From: Candidatus Melainabacteria bacterium
GTDB lineage: Bacteria; Cyanobacteriota; Vampirovibrionia; Obscuribacterales; Obscuribacteraceae
NCBI GenBank assembly: GCA_003153555.1
Contig: PLZS01000206.1
Span: 48,029 to 112,028 of the forward strand
DNA length: 64,000 nucleotides
Direction of reading: 5' to 3'
Positions 7,919 to 17,438 of the stretch are shown piece after piece. A model generated the notes under the pieces. That model was not told the origin of the DNA and did no database searches. It was given only the letters and a program-made list of their open reading frames with translations. A program made the translations under genes and the position numbers. The first letter of the stretch is position 1. The number at the start of each line of letters is the position of its first letter.

Positions 7919-9040
7919 ATGTTTGCATCAATCTTTGCTGCGATTGGTCCTGCTGGACTAACCGCTCTGTTTCTGTTGCTTGCAGCTTTGGCTGTGGCAA
8001 TTTTCTTTTACCGCCGCTCGCGTAACACCGTCTTCCACTCCGTTCATCGGGGCAAGGCACACGCCGGTGGTTGCAAGTTCGATTCTGCCGAAGTCAACCG
8101 CACACGGTTCGCCAAGACTCCGGACATCGACCTCTCGAACCTTCCTGCTCCCGACCCCCGCATCGTCAAAGCCTTCGCCACCATCAAGGAAGCCGCTCTC
8201 CTCGCAAAGGTGAACATGCTTTCGGGCGAAGCTGACATGACCGTCGGTGGCAAGACCGTTCGCATCACCAGCCGCAGCACCTTCGGTCCTGGTCACCTGA
8301 CCGCCATGGCTTGGCTCGAGGAGTTCTATGCGTCAATCGGTCTTCCGACCCGGCGCGAGTCTTATCGCAAGAACGGCAAGACCTTCTACTACCTGATTGC
8401 CACTCGCAAGGGTGATACCAATCCGGAGAAGGTCGTCATCGCCGGCGCTCACCTCGACTCCACCGCTGGCAATCAGTTCAGCGCTGAGCCTGTTGCACCT
8501 GGTGCGGATGATGACGGTTCGGGCACCATTGCTCTGACCGAACTCGCCCGCATCCTCAAGGACCTGCCCCTCGCCTGCACCGTCGAGTTCGTTCACTTCA
8601 CCGGTGAAGAGCAGGGTCTCTGGGCCAGCTACGCGTACTCCGACAAGGTCGCCGCCGCGAAGGTGAACGTCGTCGCCATGGTCGAAATGGACATGATCGG
8701 CTACTGCGCCAAGCCCGGCAACCGACTCGACATCCATGACGACACGGACGCCGAGTCGCACTCGCTGGTCGTGCTGATGGTTCGCAACATCAAGCGCTAC
8801 GGTCTCAACCTCAACCCGGTCGACACGCACAACCATGCTGTTCAAGACCGCAGCGACCACGCAGGCTTCCTCGACCACGGCTACAAGGCCATCCTGGTCA
8901 GCGAAGAGTTCACCGACGACGGCTTCAACCCTCGCTACCACTCGGCAGACGAACGGTCGAAGTACATGAACTTCCCCTACATGGCGGAAGTCACTCGCGC
9001 CCTGCTCGCGACGATCGCCGACCTGGCGGAACTGAAGTAA
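7919..9040 (+). CDS. M28-family zinc metallopeptidase, membrane anchored
   Basis: This is an aminopeptidase-like enzyme of family M28. Residues about 11-31 form an N-terminal transmembrane anchor, so the catalytic domain (about 85-373) is probably outside the cytoplasm. The two-zinc site is complete by motif: His178 and Asp180 in AHLDST, bridging Asp198 in PGADDDGSG, catalytic Glu230 followed by zinc ligand Glu231 in TGEEQG, Asp258 in EMDMIG and His341 in YHSADE. The start is fixed by aaggag eight bases upstream. Codon use is strikingly different from all neighbours: third positions are mostly C or G after the first 35 codons. This suggests strong expression or foreign origin. A terminator hairpin follows, so the gene is monocistronic. 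Confidence 0.93.
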   Translation: MFASIFAAIGPAGLTALFLLLAALAVAIFFYRRSRNTVFHSVHRGKAHAGGCKFDSAEVNRTRFAKTPDIDLSNLPAPDPRIVKAFATIKEAALLAKVNMLSGEADMTVGGKTVRITSRSTFGPGHLTAMAWLEEFYASIGLPTRRESYRKNGKTFYYLIATRKGDTNPEKVVIAGAHLDSTAGNQFSAEPVAPGADDDGSGTIALTELARILKDLPLACTVEFVHFTGEEQGLWASYAYSDKVAAAKVNVVAMVEMDMIGYCAKPGNRLDIHDDTDAESHSLVVLMVRNIKRYGLNLNPVDTHNHAVQDRSDHAGFLDHGYKAILVSEEFTDDGFNPRYHSADERSKYMNFPYMAEVTRALLATIADLAELK

Positions 9041-9136
9041 TCGACTGCTTCAACTGCCAGGTGTTGGTCCCTGTCGGCGGCGGTCTCGTTCAATTCTTGA
9101 ATGGGATCGTTTGCCGGCAGGGTGGGGAAAGGATTG

Positions 9137-9177
9137 TGAGCGGTGGTTTGTTAAACCATCGTTTCTCAGTCTTTTTT
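9137..9177 (+). terminator. Rho-independent terminator after the M28 gene
   Basis: A hairpin is formed by tgagcggtggttt and aaaccatcgtttctca with a short loop and a few imperfect pairs. It is followed by gtctttttt. It lies about 100 bases after the peptidase stop. Confidence 0.6.
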
Positions 9178-9241
9178 CTCAAACCACTTATACTAAACAA
9201 GATAGTATATACAAACACTTATGAATGGGCGTCGGAAGCAG

Positions 9242-10519
9242 TTATCCATTGACTGAGGCAACGACTGCGCCCGCAGATTTCTGCAGTGGTTGGATGTCGC
9301 TAAATTCATGGCGCCTGGGCCAAAAATAACACATCCCAACTAGGGCAGCGGCAAAACCAGCTGCAGCGCCGACGCACAGCGCCCATCGCGGACCGAACAA
9401 ATCAGCAACCCAACCAACAATTGGTGCTCCAATCGGTGTTCCGCCTATTGCTATCGCAAGGTAAATCGCCATTACTCGCCCGCGAACTTCGGGTTCAGTC
9501 GATAACTGCACAAGGCTGTTGGCAGTAGTGGTGAAGGTTTGAGCAGCCATGCCGATGATAATGAGGGCTATGCCAAAGAGCGCATAGTTGGGCATTATGG
9601 ACGACAAGGCAAGCCCAACCCCGAACAACAAAGCGCCAGCGATTAGGAAGCTGATGCGGGGTTTCTCACGTCTGGCTGAAAGCAATGCGCCAATAACCGA
9701 GCCTATTGCCATAATTGACGTCAACAAACCGAATTGACTGGCGCCTGCATGGAAGACGGTGACAGACATAGTGGAAATGAAGATCGGGAAATTCAGTCCG
9801 AACGTTCCAATCAAGAACAGCATGAGCAGAATAGCTTTCAAATCCGTGCGTTTGGAGATGTACCGAAACCCTTCAGCCAGATTTTTATTTGTTCGGGGAG
9901 TAACATCCGTCAGATGAAGCTCGTTCGCGCGAAGCAGACTCAATGAGTACAGCACAGCGAGAAAGGAGACTGCATTGATCAGAAATACGCACCCCGAACC
10001 AACAGTGGAGATGAGAACCCCGGCGATGGCGGGACCGACCATCCGTGCAGCATTGAAGGACGTTGAATTCAATGCCACCGCATTAGAGAGATCAGCCTCC
10101 ACGACCAGCTCAGATACGAATGTTTGCCGCGCAGGTGAGTCGAAAGCTGTAACGCAACCAAGCAGAAGTGCGAACACATACACATGCCACAACTGCACTA
10201 GTCCAGTGACAGTAAGAATGCCCAGCCCCAGAGCCAAGGCGCCCATTGACGCTTGAGTTGCGAGCAGAAGTTTTCGCCGGTCCAAATGATCAGCCGCCAA
10301 GCCTGTTAAAGGCAGCAAGACTAACTGTGGTCCGAACTGAAGCGCCATCACCACACCAACCGCGGTCGCATTGTGATCGGTCAACTGGGTGAGGACAATC
10401 CAATCCTGAGCGGTACGCTGCATCCAGGTGCCCACGTTTGAAACAATCGCCCCGCCTGCCCAGACGCGGTAGTTGAAGGTATTAAGTGAACGGAAGGTGC
10501 CCTTCAGCAGACTATTCAT
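9242..10519 (-). CDS. MFS transporter, EntS/MFS_3 type
   Basis: This is a 425-residue, 12-helix major facilitator of the MFS_3 (enterobactin-exporter-like) group. The opening FRSLNTFNYRVWAGGAIVSNVGTWMQRTAQDWIVLTQLT is the typical helix 1 entry for this group, and LAADHLDRRKLLL and ALLSARREKPR match the two cytoplasmic loop 2-3 and 8-9 motifs. Substrates in this group are usually siderophores, drugs or unknown small molecules; nothing here specifies one. The region downstream converges with the M28 gene. It is separated by about 130 bases from the glycosyltransferase operon upstream and may be transcribed independently. Confidence 0.85.
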   Translation of the reverse strand: MNSLLKGTFRSLNTFNYRVWAGGAIVSNVGTWMQRTAQDWIVLTQLTDHNATAVGVVMALQFGPQLVLLPLTGLAADHLDRRKLLLATQASMGALALGLGILTVTGLVQLWHVYVFALLLGCVTAFDSPARQTFVSELVVEADLSNAVALNSTSFNAARMVGPAIAGVLISTVGSGCVFLINAVSFLAVLYSLSLLRANELHLTDVTPRTNKNLAEGFRYISKRTDLKAILLMLFLIGTFGLNFPIFISTMSVTVFHAGASQFGLLTSIMAIGSVIGALLSARREKPRISFLIAGALLFGVGLALSSIMPNYALFGIALIIIGMAAQTFTTTANSLVQLSTEPEVRGRVMAIYLAIAIGGTPIGAPIVGWVADLFGPRWALCVGAAAGFAAALVGMCYFWPRRHEFSDIQPLQKSAGAVVASVNG

Positions 10520-10646
10520 GACGCGCGTAATTTCACAAGCGGGGATCTCACATGTACTGCATAAGACTAAAGAGTCGAATACTTGCGGAAAAGATCCAAC
10601 AATGGACCTCTATTGTCAGTTTTCGGACAAATATTTATCCTCCAGT

Positions 10647-12140
10647 CTAATTGTGTACTGGAATCGTGTCCGCTTTGCGATTTCTGCGAAAACGGATGAA
10701 GGATAAGATTAGTGGAGTTGCAGTTAGGAGCACAAAGTTGATTCCGCCTGAGTGACCGAGGTAAGTAATTGCGAACAGTTGTGTGCAACTCAAGATGATC
10801 GCTAGGCGGCGCAGTTCGCTGCGCTCGGGAAGCCAGAGTGCGACTGGGAAGAACATGAGGATATACCAGGGATGAAATTTCGAACTGACCAGGCAGACGG
10901 CTAAAAGAGCCAGCAACAGGCAATCAGAAATCATTCGTGTCATCGAATAATTCTTGCCTTCGTTCACGGCTCGGAGGAACCGCCAGAGACACAAGATAGC
11001 AAAACCAGCGAAGGTGGCTACTTTGACGGCGGCAATAAACTTGAACAAGCCAGATTCGAACCAGGGCAGATTGTTGCTGTGGTAGGCAAGATGTTCGATG
11101 CCATGTCCAATGTTCTCGATCAATGCAGGCAACGACTTGCCATTGAACGACAAATCTTGTCGCATAATATCAAAGCGGAAATGACTGAAGTCCGCGGCAT
11201 AGCCGGCAGACAAGCACGCCATCACCAACATCCCGCCGACGATGTTTGCAGCAAGTGCCTTCCAGCCGAAACGCCGAAAGACGAAGAGCAAAACAAACGG
11301 AAACGCGACAATCCAGAGAAACTTGATTTGCGCTCCAACTACCAGAGATGGAATTGCCAGCGCGACCAGGTTTGAACCGACAAACAACATTCCTGCCATA
11401 ACGAACACAGTCATCAACACATCGTTGTGTGCGTTAGAGAGCGACTGGATCAAAACAAACGGGCTCCACAGATACAGATAAAGGCTTAAGTCAGGACGTG
11501 GCAGCCGCAGTTGCCGTGCGCCGAAGTAAATCACGGCTGCCAAAACAAAAAACGCAGCCAGATTTATGCATTTCAGCAAGTGCATAGTGAATGCCAAATC
11601 CCCGCGTCCTGCTTCACACACCATCCTTGTTAGGTGCGCGAAGGCGAATCCATACGGACACGGATTCCAAGCCCACACGCCTGTAAGCATCGGATCGGCG
11701 TGAAAGTCCGGTATCTGATCGACGGTGGTGACGTAAGGATTCAAATGGTAGTGAGACTGCAGCCAACCGATGTCGATGTAACTGAACACGTCGGATGAAT
11801 GAAAGTTTGGAATGCAAACGGCAATCAGCGCGGCGATTGCACCAAAGAACACAACCGGTTTAATACCAATCGACGGATTACTCTTAAGTGTTTGATAACC
11901 GCGCCAGTAGGCGAATAACAGAAGAATAACTCCGGGGATAGTGACAATCAGATTGCTGATGTGATGATTGACATACCGCGCGTCAACCAGATTCGAATTA
12001 TAGTAGAGAAGAAATGCACCATATACGGTGATAGTCAGCAAGGCCCACTTGTGCAAAGTTTGACCGCTTGCAGCGACACCCTCAGTCTCTGGTTGAGACC
12101 CCTGCTCCACACGTGCATCTGCTTGGTGCATAGTGTTCAC
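10647..12140 (-). CDS. Polyprenol-phosphate-mannose-dependent mannosyltransferase-like GT-C membrane protein
   Basis: This is a polytopic protein of 497 residues with about 11 or 12 membrane segments. The short loop HSSDVFSYIDIGWL carries the acidic residues expected in the first extracytoplasmic loop of GT-C enzymes (GT87/MptA-MptB-like). KFHPWYILMFFPVALWL near the C-terminus is also typical of that group. The likely role is transfer of a hexose from a polyprenyl phosphate donor on the outer face of the membrane; donor and acceptor are inferred. The GTG start at 12140 overlaps the stop of the upstream gene (GTGA), with an ATG three codons later as an alternative. It is the third gene of a tightly coupled operon. 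Confidence 0.75.
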   Translation of the reverse strand: MNTMHQADARVEQGSQPETEGVAASGQTLHKWALLTITVYGAFLLYYNSNLVDARYVNHHISNLIVTIPGVILLLFAYWRGYQTLKSNPSIGIKPVVFFGAIAALIAVCIPNFHSSDVFSYIDIGWLQSHYHLNPYVTTVDQIPDFHADPMLTGVWAWNPCPYGFAFAHLTRMVCEAGRGDLAFTMHLLKCINLAAFFVLAAVIYFGARQLRLPRPDLSLYLYLWSPFVLIQSLSNAHNDVLMTVFVMAGMLFVGSNLVALAIPSLVVGAQIKFLWIVAFPFVLLFVFRRFGWKALAANIVGGMLVMACLSAGYAADFSHFRFDIMRQDLSFNGKSLPALIENIGHGIEHLAYHSNNLPWFESGLFKFIAAVKVATFAGFAILCLWRFLRAVNEGKNYSMTRMISDCLLLALLAVCLVSSKFHPWYILMFFPVALWLPERSELRRLAIILSCTQLFAITYLGHSGGINFVLLTATPLILSFIRFRRNRKADTIPVHN

Positions 12141-14674
12141 TTGCTGCTTGTCTTTGATTCCGGTTGCCCGATCCTCAAAGTCAAATTATCCGAATATTCA
12201 CCAACTGGCTTACCGCCGGCATCTAAGCAGCGTGCGCGTAATTCATAGAAACCAGCTGTCTTGAAGTTTGCGTCGTTAATGCGGAGATGAGGAGCTTTCA
12301 ATGACGTGCGCACAGTTGTTGCGATTGGCGATGCTGCCATTGCTCTGTCAAAGTTGTTGAAGAAGTAGTTGACCTTGCCGATTTCAATTTCAAAGGATGA
12401 GGCGCCGTCTACCTTACGCGGGTTCAGGTCGACGATTACGTCCTGAGCAGTTAGGTGAGCGACGCCAGTACCGTCAACTTTCGCGTTGGCAATACTTAGC
12501 TTGGGACAAACGAGGTCGGATGATAACAACTTGAAGTCGCGCATCACGACTTCTGAACAAGGGTACGGCTGCACTGTTAGGGATTTGATATCGCTTTGAC
12601 AGAACCATTTCCAATAGCGAGATAACCGCACTCGAGCAGTTTTGAAGACGCGAGAGTCGCTCATCGGCGCTGACGCTTCCGACTCCGTGGGCTCAGCTCC
12701 TGCGGCGTAGACGGTGAACAAGCCAGCCGCTGGTACACCTTTTGCTTTGTAATCAAACTGCAGAAAGTCCGCGCTAGTCGGATTGATTTGCAATCCTCCG
12801 ATCTGCACTGAATCGCTTTCCTGCATAGCCGTCATCTGCACTGCCGAGTCCTTGATTTGATACACTGCGTGAGCATGTGCGTGCGGCAACCATCCGTCAG
12901 CTAACCGAGGCAGCGGCAATTCAATCGTCCCAATCGGCTTTGAGTTAGCGTCTAGAACAATTCGCTTAAAGCTGCTCGTGTCCTTATTCCAGACGAACAC
13001 TTCGCCTGTTGAGTTGGACAGCAGCACGGACTTGAAACGGCTTGCATTGATGAATCCAGGTGGTCCAAACATGATTGGATCGAATGTAGCAAACCTATTT
13101 GCAAGAATCGCCGATGTGAACGGCGGATTCAGCATCGTACCAAATGTGGAGCCATTGAGAATTTGATGCGCACCGTTGCGCTCTTTCGGTATGCCGAGAA
13201 CAGGCAGCAATTCTTGTTTTTCGGACTGCGCGAGCTTCTGAGCCTGAAGCGAAACCTGGCGATTTTCCTTACCTGCGTGCACCCACTCTAAATCAGTCAG
13301 GTAAGCGACCCGTCCCAAAATACAGATTGTCGCCGTTAGTGTCACTGCGATAGCGACGAGAAGTTTCAACTCTGCGGCTGTTCGCAAAGTTGAAGCCGGA
13401 CGGAGCAACAATATCGGAGCCATCAGACACAAGGGGATAGAGAGGAAAAAGTAAAATCGAGCCCCTTCCAAATCGAAGCCTAAACCCCACAACTGAAAAA
13501 TCGGTACGGCTGCTGTAACTATCCAGGCTGAAAGAAACATGAACCAACGAACTGAAAGTTTCTTTTCAGTAAGTCGAATCAGACCCAGCGCTAACAGAGC
13601 TCCATAGCAGACAGTCAGCAGCTGGGAGTAGACCGGAGAGTTGGAGAACAACGAATGACAGAATGGAAAAAACAACCGCTTGATCGTGTCTGGGTCAAGC
13701 CAGCGCTGGATCATGAAAGATATTTGACTGGCGCCGAAGCCTCCCACATAGCCACCACCCAAGGTGCCGAGGCACAAGTAGCGGACAATGAAATAGACAA
13801 CCGTAGAAATCCAAAGAGGCGCGCTGAAATAGGCAGCATCACGCAGCTTCTGCCTGAACGTTCGTGAGTGCGACTCTGAACCAATGCCCAGAAATTCGGT
13901 AACAGTCAGAAGCACCGGCAGCCCGATAGCCATTTCCTTCGTGCCCATGGCCAGGAAGAACGACACCACTCCAAGTATCTTGTACAAGCTGTGTTTGCTG
14001 ACCTGGCGACTTTTGGATTCTTGGGATAGCTTGCGGCTCGGATTATCGGCTGACAAGTGATTCTTGGACAAATCGGGTTGCTTGCTCTTCAAAAAGAGCA
14101 GAAAACTCAGCAAGTAAAAGAAACAACAGATGATGTCGACACGTCCGACAACCCACGAAACACTTTCGCAGCGAAGCGGATTCGCAGCGAAAAGCGCGGC
14201 GCCGAAGAAGGCGGCCACAGAACTTCTGGCGCGACTCCACCCTTTTGTGAGGTGCCGCGTGATCAAGTAAGTCAAAACAACGACACCAGTAAAATACGAG
14301 AGATTCGTGAAGTAGTAACCTGTGGCGTTCGCTTTATAGAGCAAGAAATCCATGACGAGCGAGACCAGCAGCCAAGGACGGTAAACGTTCATGCCAGGAA
14401 TCTGCATGTAGTTACCAGTAAAGTTGGATAGGAATAGCTGCGATTCACCATTGAAAATGCGCGAAACATAGCTTACTTCGCCGAAATCGTCAGCGAGAAA
14501 GTAACTTGTCAAAGTTCTTCCAAAACACACAGCGACAAGCAAAGTAAGCAGCAACAGATGAAGATACGGGCTAGCTATGAGCTTTTCAATTGCCGAAGTC
14601 GGCCGACGATCTGACCCGGGATCAGCCACAATCGTGTTGTCGGTCTCTTGCTCTAGGTTTGTAGTCTCGATCAA
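12137..14674 (-). CDS. Large GT-C-type membrane glycosyltransferase with extracytoplasmic tail
   Basis: This is an 845-residue protein. Residues about 30-470 hold 10 to 12 transmembrane segments. The acidic pair in FLADDFGEV, in the first external loop, is the position of the catalytic aspartate in PMT/GT39-like enzymes, and NPLRCESVSWVVGRVDIIC resembles the second conserved block of TMTC/PMT-like proteins. The last 350 residues are beta-rich and without membrane segments, probably a carbohydrate-binding or scaffold domain outside the cell. The TTG start at 14674 overlaps the upstream stop (TTGA), implying translational coupling with the 917-residue paralogue. The acceptor is unknown. Confidence 0.75.
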   Translation of the reverse strand: MIETTNLEQETDNTIVADPGSDRRPTSAIEKLIASPYLHLLLLTLLVAVCFGRTLTSYFLADDFGEVSYVSRIFNGESQLFLSNFTGNYMQIPGMNVYRPWLLVSLVMDFLLYKANATGYYFTNLSYFTGVVVLTYLITRHLTKGWSRARSSVAAFFGAALFAANPLRCESVSWVVGRVDIICCFFYLLSFLLFLKSKQPDLSKNHLSADNPSRKLSQESKSRQVSKHSLYKILGVVSFFLAMGTKEMAIGLPVLLTVTEFLGIGSESHSRTFRQKLRDAAYFSAPLWISTVVYFIVRYLCLGTLGGGYVGGFGASQISFMIQRWLDPDTIKRLFFPFCHSLFSNSPVYSQLLTVCYGALLALGLIRLTEKKLSVRWFMFLSAWIVTAAVPIFQLWGLGFDLEGARFYFFLSIPLCLMAPILLLRPASTLRTAAELKLLVAIAVTLTATICILGRVAYLTDLEWVHAGKENRQVSLQAQKLAQSEKQELLPVLGIPKERNGAHQILNGSTFGTMLNPPFTSAILANRFATFDPIMFGPPGFINASRFKSVLLSNSTGEVFVWNKDTSSFKRIVLDANSKPIGTIELPLPRLADGWLPHAHAHAVYQIKDSAVQMTAMQESDSVQIGGLQINPTSADFLQFDYKAKGVPAAGLFTVYAAGAEPTESEASAPMSDSRVFKTARVRLSRYWKWFCQSDIKSLTVQPYPCSEVVMRDFKLLSSDLVCPKLSIANAKVDGTGVAHLTAQDVIVDLNPRKVDGASSFEIEIGKVNYFFNNFDRAMAASPIATTVRTSLKAPHLRINDANFKTAGFYELRARCLDAGGKPVGEYSDNLTLRIGQPESKTSSK

Positions 14675-17424
14675 TGAATTGAAAACCCTCTTGCCAGTGG
14701 GTTCCCTGGAAGCTTGATGATATCAATGCGCAAATCCTTGAGTTGGACGGCATCCGTAGGCAGATAGTGCGCTGTTTTCCACTTAGGATTGTCAAAAACA
14801 AATTCCCCCTGGAGCTGCTTGATCCCACCAGGCAGTTGCCCTGGAGCAATGGGGACGGTGACTTCGAAACGCCGCCATCTTTTGCCTGTCGCCAAATGAT
14901 TTGGAGTCCATGGTGATTCGTAACGACATGAAGCCTTTCCACAATTTGCCTGTAAAGTCACTGTTGGACGGGCTGTCGAATTAAGCGACTTAATCATTCC
15001 AGTTGTGCGAACGACCCATAAATCGTTTTTACTGAAAGCTGGCATCGAGTAAATCTTGAAGGGACCGGCCACGTTCTGTGCGGTCAATTCCAAGTCTTTA
15101 AGCGGTACTCGCTTCAACAATTTCACAGTCTGTTTGTTGGCCGGTGATGCCGGAACAAGCAAGCGTATGTTCGGCTCAGCGATGGAAGAAGTCACAACTG
15201 CGGGGACACTTGCGGCGGATGCGACAGAGACTGAATCGTCGAGGCGCGGATCGCTCAAACCGTGATCATTTTCCACTCCGTAAAATGCTTTCTCCCAAGA
15301 ATAAACGGTTGCACTCGGAATTTTGATTTGTTGACCGTGCTTGTAAGAACCAAATACGACACCATCCGATCCCGCTGAAGTCTTTTTCAGACTGATTTGC
15401 AGCGTCCCACCAGAAACAGCTGTGATCTGCTTGGGAACAGGAATGAAGAACCATTGCCTGAGTTCAGAGTTGCTTAAATCAGCAGGGCGAGTCATAAAAT
15501 TGAATATGTTCTCGCCTTCCCATGACACGATTCCACTTACTTCATGCTGGAGAATAGAGTAATCCTGCGCCAGCGCCAGTCCAGGTATGACCGGACCAGT
15601 GAGAGTCTTGCCATTGACGGTAATTTCAGCGTCAGCGAGCGAGTGGGCACCATCCACGTCAACCATCAAGTATGTTTGCTGTTCGCCCAAATGATCGGGC
15701 AGAGAGATTGTTTGGTTGAAGGGCTCCTGTCCCAAAGGTCTTTGCCATTCGTACCACCGTCCTGCAGCTCGTCCCGGCAAAACGACCAATGGAATAACCA
15801 TCAAGAGACAGCCTAGTGACACGATTCGGGACAGCCTCCGGTAGCCGCTCATATCCCCTAAAATCGCCCATATGGTGACTAACCAAATCAGGAGAAGACA
15901 CAATTTCACAGCACTTTGAACACTCAATGCCAACGCTGCGTTATTAAGAAGACCTGAATCCAGCACCATCTGCACCAAATTGCAATGCAGAGCGCACCAC
16001 AAGGCCAGTGTGGACACACAGAACAAACTAACTGCAGAGCGCGTTGTCGTCGACGCAAACAGTCTTATCAAAAAGACAATACCTGCTGCACTGAACGCGA
16101 TCACACAAGGCATCGCGGTCACAGCGTAACGCGGCACGGTGATGAAAATCGCGTAGACAAGATGAATTGAGATGAATCCAAGCAACAACAAGCGAGAATA
16201 CAACTGCTGTTTAGAAGGACTCTCTTTCGACGGCGACGTAAACAGTGCGAGCATCAATCCCATTGCCGACAATAAGATCACAAACTGGTGCAAGAAAGAT
16301 TGAGAGCCGCAATCGAACACACCAATGCTGGTTCTGAAATCGTTCCAAGGTAGCTGAAACAGCCTGGCAGGCTTGTCCAACATCAACCGCACGAATCGTG
16401 ACGGACTTGTCTTGATGCTCTCGACCAAAAGATTCGGCAATGATTTGTTTTCGATGCCATTGCCGTCAGGATAGGGAAACGTCAACCAGCCCTGTGTTTG
16501 GGTGTTCGAGCCGATAAAAAGATTGTAGTTACCGACGCGATCAACAACCATTCCGCCCTTATTAAAGGCGACATGCTGGAACGTCATCCAGGGAATCACG
16601 ACGCAAGCAAAACCAAGCAAAAGCGCAGCGATTCCTGATTTCCATTGAGCCTGCCGCTGTTGTGCATAAAGAATCGGAATCATGCACAGCGACGTAATCA
16701 CCAAGATGGACCTTGTCAGTTGCAAGCATGCGGAAAGCAAACCAATTGCAATCGCGCGAGGAAGCACATTCTTGGAAGTAAAAAATCCGCGTACAACCAG
16801 TGCCAGCAACAAGCAAACAAGAAAGGTAGCGAAAGATTCTGTATAAAGCCGACCGCTGTTAACAATGAAACCCGGATAGATAGCCGCGATAAAGCCTGCC
16901 ACATAACCGACGGTGCGGGTCCAAGCTTTGCCGGAAAAATCAGCAATCAAGCAACAGGCTAGCGCTGAAAGAATGGATTGGACGAGGACCGGGGCTCCGA
17001 GTGGGTTATTGGAGAATAGAAAGCCAGCCGCCGAGAAAGAGAGCGTCAGGAATATGGGAAATACCGGTCCAGCTTGGTAAACCTCTTTTAGACCGCTCAA
17101 TGCTGATCGCACAGACTCAACGTCAACCGCGGAAGCCGACCCAAACACGCACAGAAAAAACTTATGCCAAAATTCCGCAGGAAAACTGAGCACGCTGCTC
17201 AGTGCCGCGGCATTGCGCACGTATTCGGACGCATCGCAGCATCCTGCACAGTTTGCATGATCAGCGGCGAAATTAAACCAAAGACGAATCGCCAGGGCGG
17301 CGATAAAAATTGCCAATAACACAAGTCCGTCTTGCAATGCATTGTCGGTCTCGACATGCTGATTTGTGCGCTGAAGCTCAACCTCAGTTTCCGCTTCAGC
17401 AGGCAACATATTCTGCACACTCAC
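14671..17424 (-). CDS. Large GT39-like membrane glycosyltransferase with C-terminal beta domain
   Basis: This is a 917-residue protein. The first 530 residues are polytopic, with an ArnT/PMT-like start (GLVLLAIFIAALAIRLWFNF) and an external loop holding HANCAGCCDASEYVR with the expected acidic residues. LYTESFATFLVCLLLALVVRG matches the GT39 helix after the NSGRLYTE motif. The remaining 380 residues form a soluble beta-rich tail. The architecture is the same as that of the 915-residue protein at 44643-47273, including a NSGRLYTE/ASGRLMTE block and a low-complexity hinge in the tail. It is the first gene of the operon. Lipid-linked sugar donors are inferred from the family. Confidence 0.8.
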   Translation of the reverse strand: MSVQNMLPAEAETEVELQRTNQHVETDNALQDGLVLLAIFIAALAIRLWFNFAADHANCAGCCDASEYVRNAAALSSVLSFPAEFWHKFFLCVFGSASAVDVESVRSALSGLKEVYQAGPVFPIFLTLSFSAAGFLFSNNPLGAPVLVQSILSALACCLIADFSGKAWTRTVGYVAGFIAAIYPGFIVNSGRLYTESFATFLVCLLLALVVRGFFTSKNVLPRAIAIGLLSACLQLTRSILVITSLCMIPILYAQQRQAQWKSGIAALLLGFACVVIPWMTFQHVAFNKGGMVVDRVGNYNLFIGSNTQTQGWLTFPYPDGNGIENKSLPNLLVESIKTSPSRFVRLMLDKPARLFQLPWNDFRTSIGVFDCGSQSFLHQFVILLSAMGLMLALFTSPSKESPSKQQLYSRLLLLGFISIHLVYAIFITVPRYAVTAMPCVIAFSAAGIVFLIRLFASTTTRSAVSLFCVSTLALWCALHCNLVQMVLDSGLLNNAALALSVQSAVKLCLLLIWLVTIWAILGDMSGYRRLSRIVSLGCLLMVIPLVVLPGRAAGRWYEWQRPLGQEPFNQTISLPDHLGEQQTYLMVDVDGAHSLADAEITVNGKTLTGPVIPGLALAQDYSILQHEVSGIVSWEGENIFNFMTRPADLSNSELRQWFFIPVPKQITAVSGGTLQISLKKTSAGSDGVVFGSYKHGQQIKIPSATVYSWEKAFYGVENDHGLSDPRLDDSVSVASAASVPAVVTSSIAEPNIRLLVPASPANKQTVKLLKRVPLKDLELTAQNVAGPFKIYSMPAFSKNDLWVVRTTGMIKSLNSTARPTVTLQANCGKASCRYESPWTPNHLATGKRWRRFEVTVPIAPGQLPGGIKQLQGEFVFDNPKWKTAHYLPTDAVQLKDLRIDIIKLPGNPLARGFSIH

Positions 17425-17438
17425 CCGGTGACCTCTGT

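Noticed and set aside
8333..8941. 202-residue open frame on the minus strand inside the peptidase gene
   Set aside because: It results from the high-GC codon pattern of the M28 gene. It has valine/glutamate-rich low complexity with no motif or start signal.
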